From: Methylobacterium sp. 17Sr1-1
GTDB lineage: Bacteria > Pseudomonadota > Alphaproteobacteria > Rhizobiales > Beijerinckiaceae
DNA: 64,000 nucleotides
Direction of reading: 5' to 3'
NCBI RefSeq assembly: GCF_003173775.1
Contig: NZ_CP029552.1
Span: forward strand, 4,219,001-4,283,000
Positions 46,563-54,981 of this stretch are shown here, piece by piece (within the stretch, counting starts at the first letter, position 1; each line of letters starts with the position of its first letter). Both the position numbers and the translations under genes were made by a program. Under the pieces are notes generated by a model. That model worked only from the letters and a program-made list of their open reading frames with translations. It searched no databases and was not told the DNA's origin.

Positions 46563-46618
46563 ATCCAGTCGTACGGAGTACGTGGACCGGGAGATCGCCT
46601 CCGCTTCCACTTCCACTA

Positions 46619-46660
46619 CGTCATCCCGGGGCTCGGCGAAGCCGAGAACCCGGGATGACG
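46619..46660. repeat. REP-like palindrome
   Basis: CGTCATCCCGGG and CCCGGGATGACG (12 bp) enclose a second inverted pair (CTCGGC/GCCGAG) around GAA. This is the well-known rhizobial REP type found between genes; one other relative, more degenerate, occurs at 53.27 kb. Confidence 0.8.
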
Positions 46661-46695
46661 GAGAGGATGTTCGATCGGGGTGACTACCGTGGGAC

Positions 46696-46732
46696 GGGCC
46701 GGCGGATCCACCGATGCGCCGGCCCTTCTTTT
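46696..46732 (+). terminator. Rho-independent terminator of the KgtP-like gene
   Basis: GGGCCGGCG and CGCCGGCCC form a 9-bp stem with an 11-base loop, followed by TTCTTTT. It separates the transporter gene from the convergent msrP. Confidence 0.8.
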
Positions 46733-46733
46733 G

Positions 46734-47708
46734 TCAGGCGAACAGGCGCTCCTTCTCGAGCCCCTTGTAGAGGTCGGCGACCTGGGCGCCGTAGCCGTTG
46801 TAGATCAGCGTCGGCACCCGCTCGTCGGTGCCCAGCACCCGCTCGCTCGCCTGGCTCCAGCGCGGATGCGGCACGGCCGGGTTCACGTTGGCCCAGAACC
46901 CGTATTCCGAGGCCTGCAGGCCCTCCCAGAAGGTCTTGGGCCGCTCCGCCGTGAAGGTGATGCGGTTGATCGACTTCACCGACTTGAAGCCGTACTTCCA
47001 CGGCACGGCGAGCCGCAGCGGCGCGCCGAACTGGTTGAGCAGCGGCTTGCCGTAGACGCCCGTCACCATGAAGGCGAGCTCGTTGTTCGCCTCGGCCAGC
47101 GTCAGGCCTTCGGTGTAGGGCCAGGGGTAGAAGAACGCCCGCTGGCCCGGCGCCATCGCCTTGTCCATGAAGGTCTGCATCTGGATGTACTTGGCGTCGC
47201 CGGTGGGCTTGGCCAGCGCCACCAGGGCGGCGAGCGGGAAACCGGTCCACGGCACCGCCATCGACCACGCCTCGACGCAGCGGTGGCGATAGAGCCGCTC
47301 CTCCAGCGCCATCTTGCGCACCAGGTCCTCGAAGCCGATCTCGAACGGCTTCTCGACGAGGCCGTCGACCTTGATCGTCCAGGGCTGGACCTTCAGGGCG
47401 TTGGAGCCCGGGGTGACGGTCTTGTTGGTGCCGTACTCGTAGAAATTGTTGTAGTCGGCGCTGTAGCGCTCCGCCGTCACCGGCCGGTCGAGGGTGTAGG
47501 CCGGGTTCTGCTTGGCCGGGTAGAGATCGGCGGTCTTCACCGCGCCGGTCCCTTCCCCCGGTACGGCGGCGAGCGCCGGCCCGCCGACGAGGGAGGAAGC
47601 GGCCAGGCCGAGGCTGCCGCCGATGAGCGCCCGGCGGTCGAGGAAGATCGATTCGGGCGTGGCGAGGCGCTCGGGCATCTCCCAGTCGCGCTTGACCTTG
47701 ATGTGCAT
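46734..47708 (-). CDS. msrP: Protein-methionine-sulfoxide reductase catalytic subunit MsrP
   Basis: A 324-residue periplasmic molybdenum enzyme that repairs oxidised methionine in envelope proteins. The N-terminus has a Tat-type signal (DRRALIGGSLGLAASSL). The Mo-binding Cys is in YRHRCVEAWSMAVPW, and further family stretches are NNFYEYGTNK and GAPLRLAVPWKYGFKS. Its membrane heme partner MsrQ is not encoded next to it. Confidence 0.93.
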   Translation of the reverse strand: MHIKVKRDWEMPERLATPESIFLDRRALIGGSLGLAASSLVGGPALAAVPGEGTGAVKTADLYPAKQNPAYTLDRPVTAERYSADYNNFYEYGTNKTVTPGSNALKVQPWTIKVDGLVEKPFEIGFEDLVRKMALEERLYRHRCVEAWSMAVPWTGFPLAALVALAKPTGDAKYIQMQTFMDKAMAPGQRAFFYPWPYTEGLTLAEANNELAFMVTGVYGKPLLNQFGAPLRLAVPWKYGFKSVKSINRITFTAERPKTFWEGLQASEYGFWANVNPAVPHPRWSQASERVLGTDERVPTLIYNGYGAQVADLYKGLEKERLFA

Positions 47709-47897
47709 GGTTCGCCCCTTGAAGGCCGTGTCCCGGAGGACAAAAATCCCGGACGGCAGAGTCTCGTAGCGGAGATCGGGGCGAATGCCCGGCAGCGCAA
47801 GTCACGGTTCGGCGAGGGAACTGCCGCGGGCGCGATCACGTGTGGGCGGGGGTCGCCCGGGCGGAGACAGCGACCCGTCCGCGTGCGATAGAACCTG

Positions 47898-48131
47898 ATG
47901 CCCACCAAGAAGCCGAAACAAACCGCCTTCACGGTCGCCGTCTCGGCCGCCGATACCGGGTCCGCCGCCCCGGGCCTGCGGGTCTACGTCGCCATGGCGA
48001 CCGACCCGCTCGCCGCCGTGGCGGCCGTGCAGGCCGTGGCGCCGGAGGCGGCAGTGGAGCTGAGCGGCACCCTCTCGGACCGTCTCGCCGCCCGGCTGAA
48101 GCTCCGCCCGGGCGAGGTGCGGCCGATTTGA
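47898..48131 (+). CDS. Small hypothetical protein
   Basis: A 77-residue protein with a beta-rich centre (FTVAVSAADTG; LRVYVAMATDPLAAVAAVQAV) and a Leu/Arg-rich end. No family recognised. The reading frame ends just before the palindromic element. Confidence 0.5.
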   Translation: MPTKKPKQTAFTVAVSAADTGSAAPGLRVYVAMATDPLAAVAAVQAVAPEAAVELSGTLSDRLAARLKLRPGEVRPI

Positions 48132-48251
48132 GACCGGGCCTTACGATCGAGGCGACGGCGGGCGCGGCTCCCGTCTTCCATGTGCCTACGCGATCGACGG
48201 ATCTTGTCGGATTCTGTGTCTCTTTCGCGAGCCGCAGCCACGAACTCCCCT

Positions 48252-48413
48252 CTCCCATCCACGACCTCATCCTGAGGTGCGAGTGAAACGAGTCTCGAAG
48301 GAGGGCTCCAGGGATCACGGAGACTGCGGGAGGCCTCCTTCGAGGCCAACCGATCTCCGATCGTGCGCGATCTCTGATCGCCGGCACCTCAGGATGGGGT
48401 CGTGAGTGGGATG
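48252..48413. repeat. Palindromic intergenic element, full copy B
   Basis: Terminal arms around CACGACCTCATCCTGAGGTGC (in parts) and GCACCTCAGGATGGGGTCGTG enclose the internal hairpin GAAGGAGG...CCTCCTTC and a CGATC-rich spacer. Its reverse complement is collinear with copy A at 26.9 kb. It fills the centre of the 400-base gap before soxA. Confidence 0.8.
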
Positions 48414-48533
48414 ACGGATTCCGACGCCTGAGTGACCATGCGTCGGCGGCCATGGGCCAGCGAACGTGCAGGCGTGCAGGCTCCCGTGTAATCTCGGGCC
48501 CTCCACCCGCCCACCATGAGGAATGTCCCCGGC

Positions 48534-49346
48534 ATGCGCCGACCAAGAGGACGGACGCTCGCCAGCCTCGCCCTCGCGGCAGCCCTGCTCCTCGGCCCCG
48601 CCGCGGCGCAAAGCACCTCGTCCCAAGTCTTATCCCAAGGGATCCCGGCAGCCGAGCGCCGCTCCGGCTTCGACCAGATGGCGCCCGAGACCCGGGCGAT
48701 GCAGGCCGACGACACCGCCAATCCGGGCATGCTCTGGGTCCAGGACGGGGCGGACCTCTTCGCCCGGGCGCCCTCCCCCGGGATCCCCGCCTGCGCCGGC
48801 TGCCACGCGGAAGCCGCGATGCGCGGCGTCGCCGCCCGCTACCCGGCCTGGGACGAGGCGACGGCGCGACCGGTCGACCTCGAAGGACGGATCAACCTCT
48901 GCCGCACCCGTCACCAGGCCGCGACGCCGCTGCCGCGGGAGGGCCGCGACCTCCTGGCGCTCTCCGCCTATCTCGGCCATCTCTCCCGCTCGCTGCCGCT
49001 GGCACCACCGGACGATCCCCGCCTCGCGCCGGCCCGGGCCGAGGGACGGGCCCTGTTCGAGACGCCGATGGGCCAGCTCGGCTTCTCCTGCGCCGCCTGC
49101 CACGACGCGCAGTGGGGCCGGCGCCTCGGCGCGAGCACGATCCCGCAGGGGCACCCGAACGGCTACCCGCTCTACCGGCTCGAATGGCAGGACCTCGGCT
49201 CGCTGGAGCGGCGCCTGCGCAACTGCCTCACCGGCATGCGGGCCGAGCCGCTCACCCCCGGCTCGGCGGAGGCGGTGGCGCTCACCCTCTACCTGATGCA
49301 GCGCGCCGCACCCCTGCCCGTGGAGATTCCGGCCGTGCGTCCGTGA
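48534..49346 (+). CDS. soxA: Diheme cytochrome c SoxA-like
   Basis: About 270 residues with a signal peptide ([19 protein letters not shown]). Two heme c sites are present: C87-x-x-C90-H91 (CAGCH) and C186-x-x-C189-H190 (CAACH). The C231LTGMRAEP stretch matches the SoxA active-site Cys region (RxCxxGxRAE). SoxAX initiates thiosulfate oxidation by linking substrate to SoxYZ. No soxX is adjacent; an ATG six codons earlier is possible but lacks a ribosome site. Confidence 0.85.
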   Translation: MRRPRGRTLASLALAAALLLGPAAAQSTSSQVLSQGIPAAERRSGFDQMAPETRAMQADDTANPGMLWVQDGADLFARAPSPGIPACAGCHAEAAMRGVAARYPAWDEATARPVDLEGRINLCRTRHQAATPLPREGRDLLALSAYLGHLSRSLPLAPPDDPRLAPARAEGRALFETPMGQLGFSCAACHDAQWGRRLGASTIPQGHPNGYPLYRLEWQDLGSLERRLRNCLTGMRAEPLTPGSAEAVALTLYLMQRAAPLPVEIPAVRP

Positions 49347-49399
49347 CGGTGGCGGGGCGAGGGCCCGCCGCGTATCCTGGCCCCTTCGGGAGGGCGAAT

Positions 49400-50071
49400 A
49401 TGGCGCAAGACCACGACCACCATGACCACGACCATCACGGTCACGATCACCATGGCCACGACCACCCGCACGGCAGCGAGTTGTCGCCGATGGACCTGCG
49501 GGTGCGGGCCCTCGAGTCGATCCTGGTCGAGAAGGGCTACGTCGATCCGGCCGCCCTCGACGTGCTGATCGAGACCTACGAGACCAAGGTCGGGCCGCAT
49601 AACGGCGCCCGGGTGGTGGCCCGGGCCTGGATCGATCCCGCCTTCAAGGCGCGGCTCCTCCAGGACGGCAGCGCGGCGATGCGCGAGCTCGATGTCGGCG
49701 GGCGCGGCGGCGAGCACATGGTGGTGGTCGAGAACACGCCCGACGAGCACAACCTCGTCGTCTGCACCCTGTGCTCCTGCTATCCCTGGCCGGTGCTCGG
49801 CCTGCCGCCGGTCTGGTACAAGTCGCCGCCCTACCGCTCCCGCGCCGTCATCGACCCGCGCGGCGTGCTCGCCGAGTTCGGCACGAGCCTGCCGCCCGAG
49901 ACGCGGATCCGGGTGTGGGATTCGACCGCGGAGCTGCGCTACATGGTGCTGCCGATGCGGCCTCCCGGCACCGAGGGCCTCGACGAGGCGGCGCTCGCCG
50001 GCCTCGTCACCCGCGATTCGATGATCGGCACCGGGCTCCCCGCGAGCCCCGGCCAGGGGGCCCGCGCATGA
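49400..50071 (+). CDS. nthA: Nitrile hydratase alpha subunit (cobalt type)
   Basis: A 223-residue subunit. The metal site is C122-T-L-C125-S-C127 ([10 protein letters not shown]); Thr in the second position marks the Co(III) type rather than the iron type (CSLC). Cys125 and Cys127 are normally oxidised to sulfinate and sulfenate. The first 25 residues are a His/Asp tract (about 11 His), an unusual metal-binding tail. It converts nitriles to amides. The stop overlaps the beta-subunit start (ATGA). Confidence 0.93.
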   Translation: MAQDHDHHDHDHHGHDHHGHDHPHGSELSPMDLRVRALESILVEKGYVDPAALDVLIETYETKVGPHNGARVVARAWIDPAFKARLLQDGSAAMRELDVGGRGGEHMVVVENTPDEHNLVVCTLCSCYPWPVLGLPPVWYKSPPYRSRAVIDPRGVLAEFGTSLPPETRIRVWDSTAELRYMVLPMRPPGTEGLDEAALAGLVTRDSMIGTGLPASPGQGARA

Positions 50072-50739
50072 ACGGCGGACAGGATCTCGGCGGCATGCAG
50101 GGCTTCGGCCCGCTGGGTCTCGAGGCGGACGAGCCCCGGTTCCACGCCCCGTGGGAGCGGAGGGTCTTCGCCCTGGCGATGGCGATGGGAGCGACCGGCA
50201 CCTGGAACCTCGATGCCAGCCGCGCCGCCCGCGAATCGCTGCCGCCCGGCGAGTACCTGACCTCCAGCTATTACCGGATCTGGTTCCGGGCCCTGGAGAA
50301 ACAGGTGCAGCAGCACGGCCTCGTCGAGGCCGGCGAGCTCGCGGCCGGCGCCGCCATGACCCCGCCGGCCCCGGTCGCCCGGGTGCTCCAGGCCGGGGAG
50401 GTGGCGCCGCTCTTCGCCCGCGGCTTTCCGAGCGACCGCCCGGTGGCGACGCCCGCCCGCTTCGCCCCCGGCGACGAGGTGCGGGCCAAGGTGATCCACC
50501 CGGCCGGCCATACCCGCTTGCCGCGCTACGTCCGCGGGCGCACCGGCACGGTCGAGCGGGTCCATGGCGGCTTCGTCTTCCCGGATTCCAACGCCGCCTT
50601 CGCCGGCGAGACGCCGCAATGGCTCTACACCGTGCGCTTCTCCGGGATCGAGCTGTGGGGCGAGGACGCGGATCCGGGGCTCGCCGTCTCGGTCAACGCC
50701 TTCGAGAGCTACCTCGAACCGGCCAGGGGCGGCGCATGA
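50068..50739 (+). CDS. nthB: Nitrile hydratase beta subunit
   Basis: A 223-residue subunit starting [15 protein letters not shown], the family signature, followed by [19 protein letters not shown]. The C-terminal SH3-like part has [26 protein letters not shown] (in parts), whose Arg residues contact the oxidised Cys in alpha. Both ends overlap neighbours by four bases, so expression is stoichiometric. Confidence 0.93.
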   Translation: MNGGQDLGGMQGFGPLGLEADEPRFHAPWERRVFALAMAMGATGTWNLDASRAARESLPPGEYLTSSYYRIWFRALEKQVQQHGLVEAGELAAGAAMTPPAPVARVLQAGEVAPLFARGFPSDRPVATPARFAPGDEVRAKVIHPAGHTRLPRYVRGRTGTVERVHGGFVFPDSNAAFAGETPQWLYTVRFSGIELWGEDADPGLAVSVNAFESYLEPARGGA

Positions 50740-51053
50740 GCGTCCCGCACACGAGCCGCCCGCCCGAGCCCCCGGTCTTCGCCGCCCCCTGGGAGGCGCA
50801 GACCTTCGCGCTGGTGGTGTCTCTGCACGATGCCGGCCTGTTCACCTGGAGCGAGTGGGCCCAGGCCCTCGGCCGGGCCGGCGACCGGGTGGCGGATTAC
50901 GCACTGTGGCTCGAGACCATCGAGGCTCTGCTCGCCGAGCGCGGCCTGACCAGCGCGGCAGCCCTGGAGGCGCGCCGCGCCGCCTTCGCGCGGGCCGCGG
51001 CGGCCACGCCGCACGGGGAGCCGATTCGGCTGGAGAACGATCCGGGCGCGTGA
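50736..51053 (+). CDS. Nitrile hydratase accessory protein
   Basis: A 105-residue protein homologous to the N-terminal region of the beta subunit (FAAPWEAQTFALVVSLHDAGLFTWSEWA in parts). Such P14K/activator proteins load cobalt into the alpha subunit by subunit exchange. It starts within the beta stop codon and ends the operon. Confidence 0.88.
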   Translation: MSVPHTSRPPEPPVFAAPWEAQTFALVVSLHDAGLFTWSEWAQALGRAGDRVADYALWLETIEALLAERGLTSAAALEARRAAFARAAAATPHGEPIRLENDPGA

Positions 51054-51093
51054 GAGCGTGTTCGACTGACGAGGTCGAACCGGGAAAATTGCT

Positions 51094-51134
51094 CATCCCA
51101 CCCGCGACCTCAGGATGAGGTCGCGGGTGGGATG
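51094..51134. repeat. Tip-only copy of the palindromic element
   Basis: A perfect 18-bp stem around a five-base loop, with the same CCCACCCGCGACCTCAGGAT wording as the arms of the elements at 26.9 and 48.3 kb. The central hairpin is missing, so this is the fused pair of arms. It lies just after the nitrile hydratase operon. Confidence 0.75.
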
Positions 51135-51196
51135 AATTGCACGAATCCGTCAAAAAGGCACTGACGCAAACTCAATATTGTCGCCATAAACCGGCT

Positions 51197-51415
51197 TCAC
51201 CACTCCGAGCGCAGCCTGTCCTGGTGATCGAGGCCATCGATCGTACGATCGGCCCACACACCAAAGAAGCGGTCGATGTCAGGTTTGACCCCATGCTTGG
51301 CGACGAACTCGGCGATCAGCGATTGCACGAGAGCATCGCGCGACGTGTGCTCGCGGGCAGCGATCCGATCGAGTGCCTCGACCTGCTCCGGCGGTATCTC
51401 GACAGTGGTCGGCAT
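51197..51415 (-). CDS. Orphan VapB/CopG-like antitoxin
   Basis: A 72-residue protein with an N-terminal ribbon-helix-helix-like part (TTVEIPPEQVEALDRIAARE, SRDALVQSLIAEFV) and a C-terminal toxin-binding tail ending in LRSEW. This resembles antitoxins of the VapB type. No PIN-domain toxin is found next to it; downstream there is only the palindromic repeat. ATG follows GAGGAC. Confidence 0.7.
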   Translation of the reverse strand: MPTTVEIPPEQVEALDRIAAREHTSRDALVQSLIAEFVAKHGVKPDIDRFFGVWADRTIDGLDHQDRLRSEW

Positions 51416-51596
51416 GGCGTCCTCATCGGCGCCCGTCATCATAGCAAGCGCGTTGCCGCACGTGAATGACGACGAAGGCTGAAGCGGCCCACCAGACCGC
51501 CCGGCGGGCCGAGCGGACCCGTCCGGCTCCGGTGAGAAGCCGCCCTCCGCGCGCGAGACCCGATCGATCCTCTGCGAACGATCGCCGGCGCTGCCC

Positions 51597-52472
51597 CTAC
51601 GCCCGCCCCGCCCGCCGCATCGACACGGTCGCCAGCGCCGCCAGGTCCTTCTCCCCGTCGCCATGCGCCAGCGCGTCGAGCAGGCTGTCGCGCAGGACGC
51701 TGGCGAGCGGCATCGGCACCCGGGCGGCGTCCGCCGCGGCGAGCGCCAGGCGCACGTCCTTGGCGCCGAGCGCCAGCCCGAAGCCCGGCGGCTCGTAGCG
51801 GCCGGCAGCGATCGAGGCGCCGTAGTTCTTGTAGATCGGGGCGGCGAAGATCGTGTTCGACAGGAAGTCGATGAGGTCGGACGCCGCGACCCCGTGCGCC
51901 TCGACCAGGGCCGCGGCCTCGCCCATCGCCTCGATCGCCGCGACGATCATCATGTTGCCGGCGAGCTTGACCGCGTTGGCCCGGGCCGGCGCCTCGCCGA
52001 AGTGCCAGATCTTCGCCCCCATCGCGTCGAGGAGCGGCTGCGCGCGGGCGATCGCCTCCGCCGGACCGGCCGCCAGGATGTTGAGCTGGCCCGCCTCCGC
52101 CACGTCGGGCCGGCCGAAGACCGGGGCGGAGACGTAAAGGACGCCGGCCCGCCCGTGCACCGCCGCCAGCTCCTCGGCGAGCGCGACCGAGATGGTGCTG
52201 GTGCCGAGATGCACCCCGGGCCGCTCGGCCTGGTCGAGCAGGCCGCCCTCGACGAGGACGGCGCGCAGAGCGGAGTCGTCGGCCAGCATCGTCACCGCGG
52301 CGTCGCCCCGGAACGCCTCGGCGGGGGTCGCCACCGGCACGGCGCCGTGGGCGCGCAGAGCCTCCGCCGCCGCGGGAGAGCGGTTCCAGACCCGGACCCG
52401 GTGACCGGTCCTGACCAGGTTGAGCGCCATCGCCCGGCCCATCCGGCCGAGTCCGAGAATTCCGACATCCAT
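51597..52472 (-). CDS. NAD(P)-dependent beta-hydroxyacid dehydrogenase
   Basis: About 291 residues of the 3-hydroxyisobutyrate dehydrogenase family. N-terminal Rossmann motif GILGLGRMGRAMALNL; conserved catalytic Lys in NAVKLAGNMM; C-terminal helical half with GFGLALGAKDVRLAL. Substrates of this family are tartronate semialdehyde, succinic semialdehyde or 3-hydroxyisobutyrate. ATG chosen; a GTG two codons upstream is possible. Confidence 0.88.
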   Translation of the reverse strand: MDVGILGLGRMGRAMALNLVRTGHRVRVWNRSPAAAEALRAHGAVPVATPAEAFRGDAAVTMLADDSALRAVLVEGGLLDQAERPGVHLGTSTISVALAEELAAVHGRAGVLYVSAPVFGRPDVAEAGQLNILAAGPAEAIARAQPLLDAMGAKIWHFGEAPARANAVKLAGNMMIVAAIEAMGEAAALVEAHGVAASDLIDFLSNTIFAAPIYKNYGASIAAGRYEPPGFGLALGAKDVRLALAAADAARVPMPLASVLRDSLLDALAHGDGEKDLAALATVSMRRAGRA

Positions 52473-52553
52473 CGCCACACACTCCCCAACCCGGCGGGTC
52501 GAGGGGAGAGATATGGCGGGGCGGCCCGGTGTCAGGCCCTCACACGCTTGGAT

Positions 52554-52991
52554 TCACGCACCGAGCAGGGCCGCCTTCTCGACGCCGAGCACCTCCGCGA
52601 TCTCGGCCAGCGCCTTGTGCTCCAGTTCGCTGATGCCGCCCTGGTCGGCGACATCGGCGGCGATGAGGAAGACGTCCTGGCGCTGCTCCAGCGGCCGGTC
52701 GGCGATGGCCGCGACGAGGCGCAGGTTCTCGACCCGCCCCGCCCGGCTCTTCGCCCGGGCGATCGCCTCGTGCAGCTCCTGCTCGAGCTTCAGCACGCCG
52801 TAGGACTTGTGCAGGACCGGGTTGTTGCTCAGGTCGGCCAGCGCCGTCTCGATCTCCTGCTCGTCGATCTCCTGGTCGGCCAGGATCACGGCGGCGGCCG
52901 CCGAGCAGGCGGCGTGGAGGAAGGCGGTGTCGCCGGCATAGGACATGACGACCCGGCCGACTCGGGAGAAGGCATCCTGAAACAGCCCCAT
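52554..52991 (-). CDS. TerB-like tellurite resistance family protein
   Basis: A 145-residue helical protein with the TerB/DjlA-type metal-binding helices: AVILADQEIDEQEIETAL and ADVADQGGISELEHKALAEI (conserved acidic residues). TerB proteins bind divalent metals and link to envelope stress and tellurite tolerance. Here it is alone, without other ter genes. Confidence 0.85.
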   Translation of the reverse strand: MGLFQDAFSRVGRVVMSYAGDTAFLHAACSAAAAVILADQEIDEQEIETALADLSNNPVLHKSYGVLKLEQELHEAIARAKSRAGRVENLRLVAAIADRPLEQRQDVFLIAADVADQGGISELEHKALAEIAEVLGVEKAALLGA

Positions 52992-53268
52992 GGCACGTCC
53001 TTGAGCAAAAATCCCTCGGGCCGGTCGCGGGCGGCCCCTCGTCACATCCGCCCATCGATGCATGGGCGCGCGCGCTGAGACAAGTGCAGCACGGCGGCAC
53101 CCCGCGTCGGACGCGAGGACGTCAGGAGGTCTAGGCCAAGAAAAACTCCCGGCGTGATCCCTTCGACACGCCCGTGTCGACCGCGAACGCTGCGATGCGG
53201 CCTCGCCGGCATCGAAGCGGGACTGGTCTCGTGACCGCGAGGGCCTGTCCAACTCTCTCGCCGACGCT

Positions 53269-53328
53269 GCCACCCGCCGGGTCATCCCGGGGCCGCGGCG
53301 CGGAACCCGAGATGATCCGGAGGGTGGC
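53269..53328. repeat. Imperfect palindrome (REP-like)
   Basis: GCCACCC-GCCGGGTCATCCCGGG and CCCGAGATGATCCGG-AGGGTGGC form an imperfect 60-base inverted repeat that shares TCATCCCGGG with the REP at 46.6 kb. It occupies part of a 380-base gene-free stretch between terB and the alcohol dehydrogenase. Confidence 0.65.
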
Positions 53329-53374
53329 AGGACCGTCGAGCGGCACAGGACGATCCCTTGCCGAAGATCAACCC

Positions 53375-54505
53375 CTACATCGCGATCACCTGCCGGATCG
53401 CCTCGCCGCGGTCGAGCCGGTCGAAGCCCTCGTTGATCTGGTCGAGGGTGAGGGTGCCGGTCATCAGCTTGTCCACCGGCAGGCGGCCCTGGCGGTACAT
53501 CGCGATGTAGCGCGGGATGTCCCGGGCCGGGACGCAGGAGCCCATGTAGCTGCCGCGCACCACCCGCTCCTCGCCGACGAGGCCGACCGGCGGCAGGGTG
53601 AAGCTGTGGTTCGGGTTGGCGAGGCCGGCGGTCGCCGTGGTGCCGCCGCGGCGGGTGATCCGGTAGGCGGTGTCGAAGGCCTTGACCGAGCCGGCCATCT
53701 CGAGGGCGTAATCGACGCCGCCCTCGGTGGCGTCGCGGATCGCCGCGACCGCGTCGGGATCGGAGGCGAGGAAGGTGTCGGTGGCGCCGAGTTCGCGGGC
53801 GACCCGGAGCTTGTCCTCCGACAGATCCACCGCGACGACGCGGCCGGCCCCGCAGGCGACCGCGCCGATCAGCGCCGAGAGGCCGACGCCGCCGAGCCCC
53901 ACCACCGCGACGCTCTGGCCCATCTGCACCCGGCAGGTATTCACCACCGCGCCGACGCCGGTCATCACCGCGCAGCCGAACAGGGCCGCCTCGACGAGGG
54001 GCACCTCGGGGTCGATCTTCACGATCGAGCGGCGCGAGATCACCGCGTACTCGCCGAAGGCCGAGACGCCGCTGTGGTGGCTCACCTCGGCGCCGTCGCA
54101 GCGGATGCGACGCGCGCCCGACAGGAGCGTGCCGCGGGCATTGGCGGCGTTGCCGGGCTCGCACAGGGCGCCGCGCCCCTCGCGGCAGGGCGCGCAGCCG
54201 CCGCAGGTCGGCACGAAGGACATCACCACGTGGTCGCCGCGCTGCAGGTCGGTGACGCCGGGTCCCAGTTCCTCGACGATGCCCGAGGCCTCGTGACCGA
54301 GCGCCACCGGCACCGGCCGGATCCGGTCGCCGTTGATGACCGAGAGGTCGGAATGGCACAGGCCGGCGCCGGCGATCTTCACCAGCACCTCGTCCGGCCC
54401 CGGCGGATCGAGCTCGATCGTCTCGATGCGCAGCGGCCGGCTCTCGGCATAGGGCCGCCCGACAGGGGCGTGGTGCAGGATGGCGGCGCGGACGCGGTGG
54501 GTCAC
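53375..54505 (-). CDS. Zinc-dependent alcohol dehydrogenase
   Basis: A 376-residue medium-chain dehydrogenase. Catalytic zinc ligands: Cys in GAGLCHSDLS and His-Glu in GHEASGIVEEL. Structural zinc cluster: CGGCAPCREGRGALC. NAD-binding motif: VVGLGGVGLSALIG. The sequence resembles class III-like and NDMA-dependent alcohol dehydrogenases. The substrate is not evident. GTG start follows GGGAGGATACC. Confidence 0.9.
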   Translation of the reverse strand: MTHRVRAAILHHAPVGRPYAESRPLRIETIELDPPGPDEVLVKIAGAGLCHSDLSVINGDRIRPVPVALGHEASGIVEELGPGVTDLQRGDHVVMSFVPTCGGCAPCREGRGALCEPGNAANARGTLLSGARRIRCDGAEVSHHSGVSAFGEYAVISRRSIVKIDPEVPLVEAALFGCAVMTGVGAVVNTCRVQMGQSVAVVGLGGVGLSALIGAVACGAGRVVAVDLSEDKLRVARELGATDTFLASDPDAVAAIRDATEGGVDYALEMAGSVKAFDTAYRITRRGGTTATAGLANPNHSFTLPPVGLVGEERVVRGSYMGSCVPARDIPRYIAMYRQGRLPVDKLMTGTLTLDQINEGFDRLDRGEAIRQVIAM

Positions 54506-54608
54506 GAGGTATCCTCCCGGCGGGGCGTCTCCCGGCCCCGGCGGGAGCAGGCTGGCAGCGGCACCGCGGCCGGTCAACCGGCCGCGGGCGCAGGCTCAGG
54601 CCGCGTCC

Positions 54609-54875
54609 TCAGGCAGCATCGTGGGCGCCGGCCTGCCAGAACGGGCGGCCGGCCTCCGCGAGCGCCTCCGCGCGGCTGAGGCCGACATCGGCCAGGGTCT
54701 CGTCGGTCATGAAGGGCAGGTCGCGCGCGAGGCGGCGGCGGGCGCTCCATCGCCGGAGCCAGCCCCGCAGGATCGCCACGCCGGCGAGACGTGGTTCGTG
54801 CGCGCGGCTCACGGTCACGGCCCGCGGAGCGCCGGCGACGCGGTGCATCGGGAACGGGATGACGGTGGCGGCCAC
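54609..54875 (-). CDS. DUF1127 family protein
   Basis: An 88-residue protein ending in the DUF1127 block (LARDLPFMTDETLADVGLSR, EALAEAGRPFW). Small DUF1127 proteins in alphaproteobacteria influence sRNA turnover and phosphate or stress responses. The N-terminal half is variable and basic. Confidence 0.8.
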   Translation of the reverse strand: MAATVIPFPMHRVAGAPRAVTVSRAHEPRLAGVAILRGWLRRWSARRRLARDLPFMTDETLADVGLSRAEALAEAGRPFWQAGAHDAA

Positions 54876-54981
54876 GGCAGGTCTCCTTCTGTAGCGGGCC
54901 CCGCAGAGCTATCCGGATTGAGCGCTGCCGTATATTGAGTTCTTCAGCCCGCTTCGTGCGCGAAACTCACAGGTCTCCGCC

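Noticed and set aside
46619..46660. Rho-independent terminator
   Set aside because: The hairpin lacks a following T-run; a proper terminator lies 36 bases downstream, and the sequence matches the rhizobial REP type.
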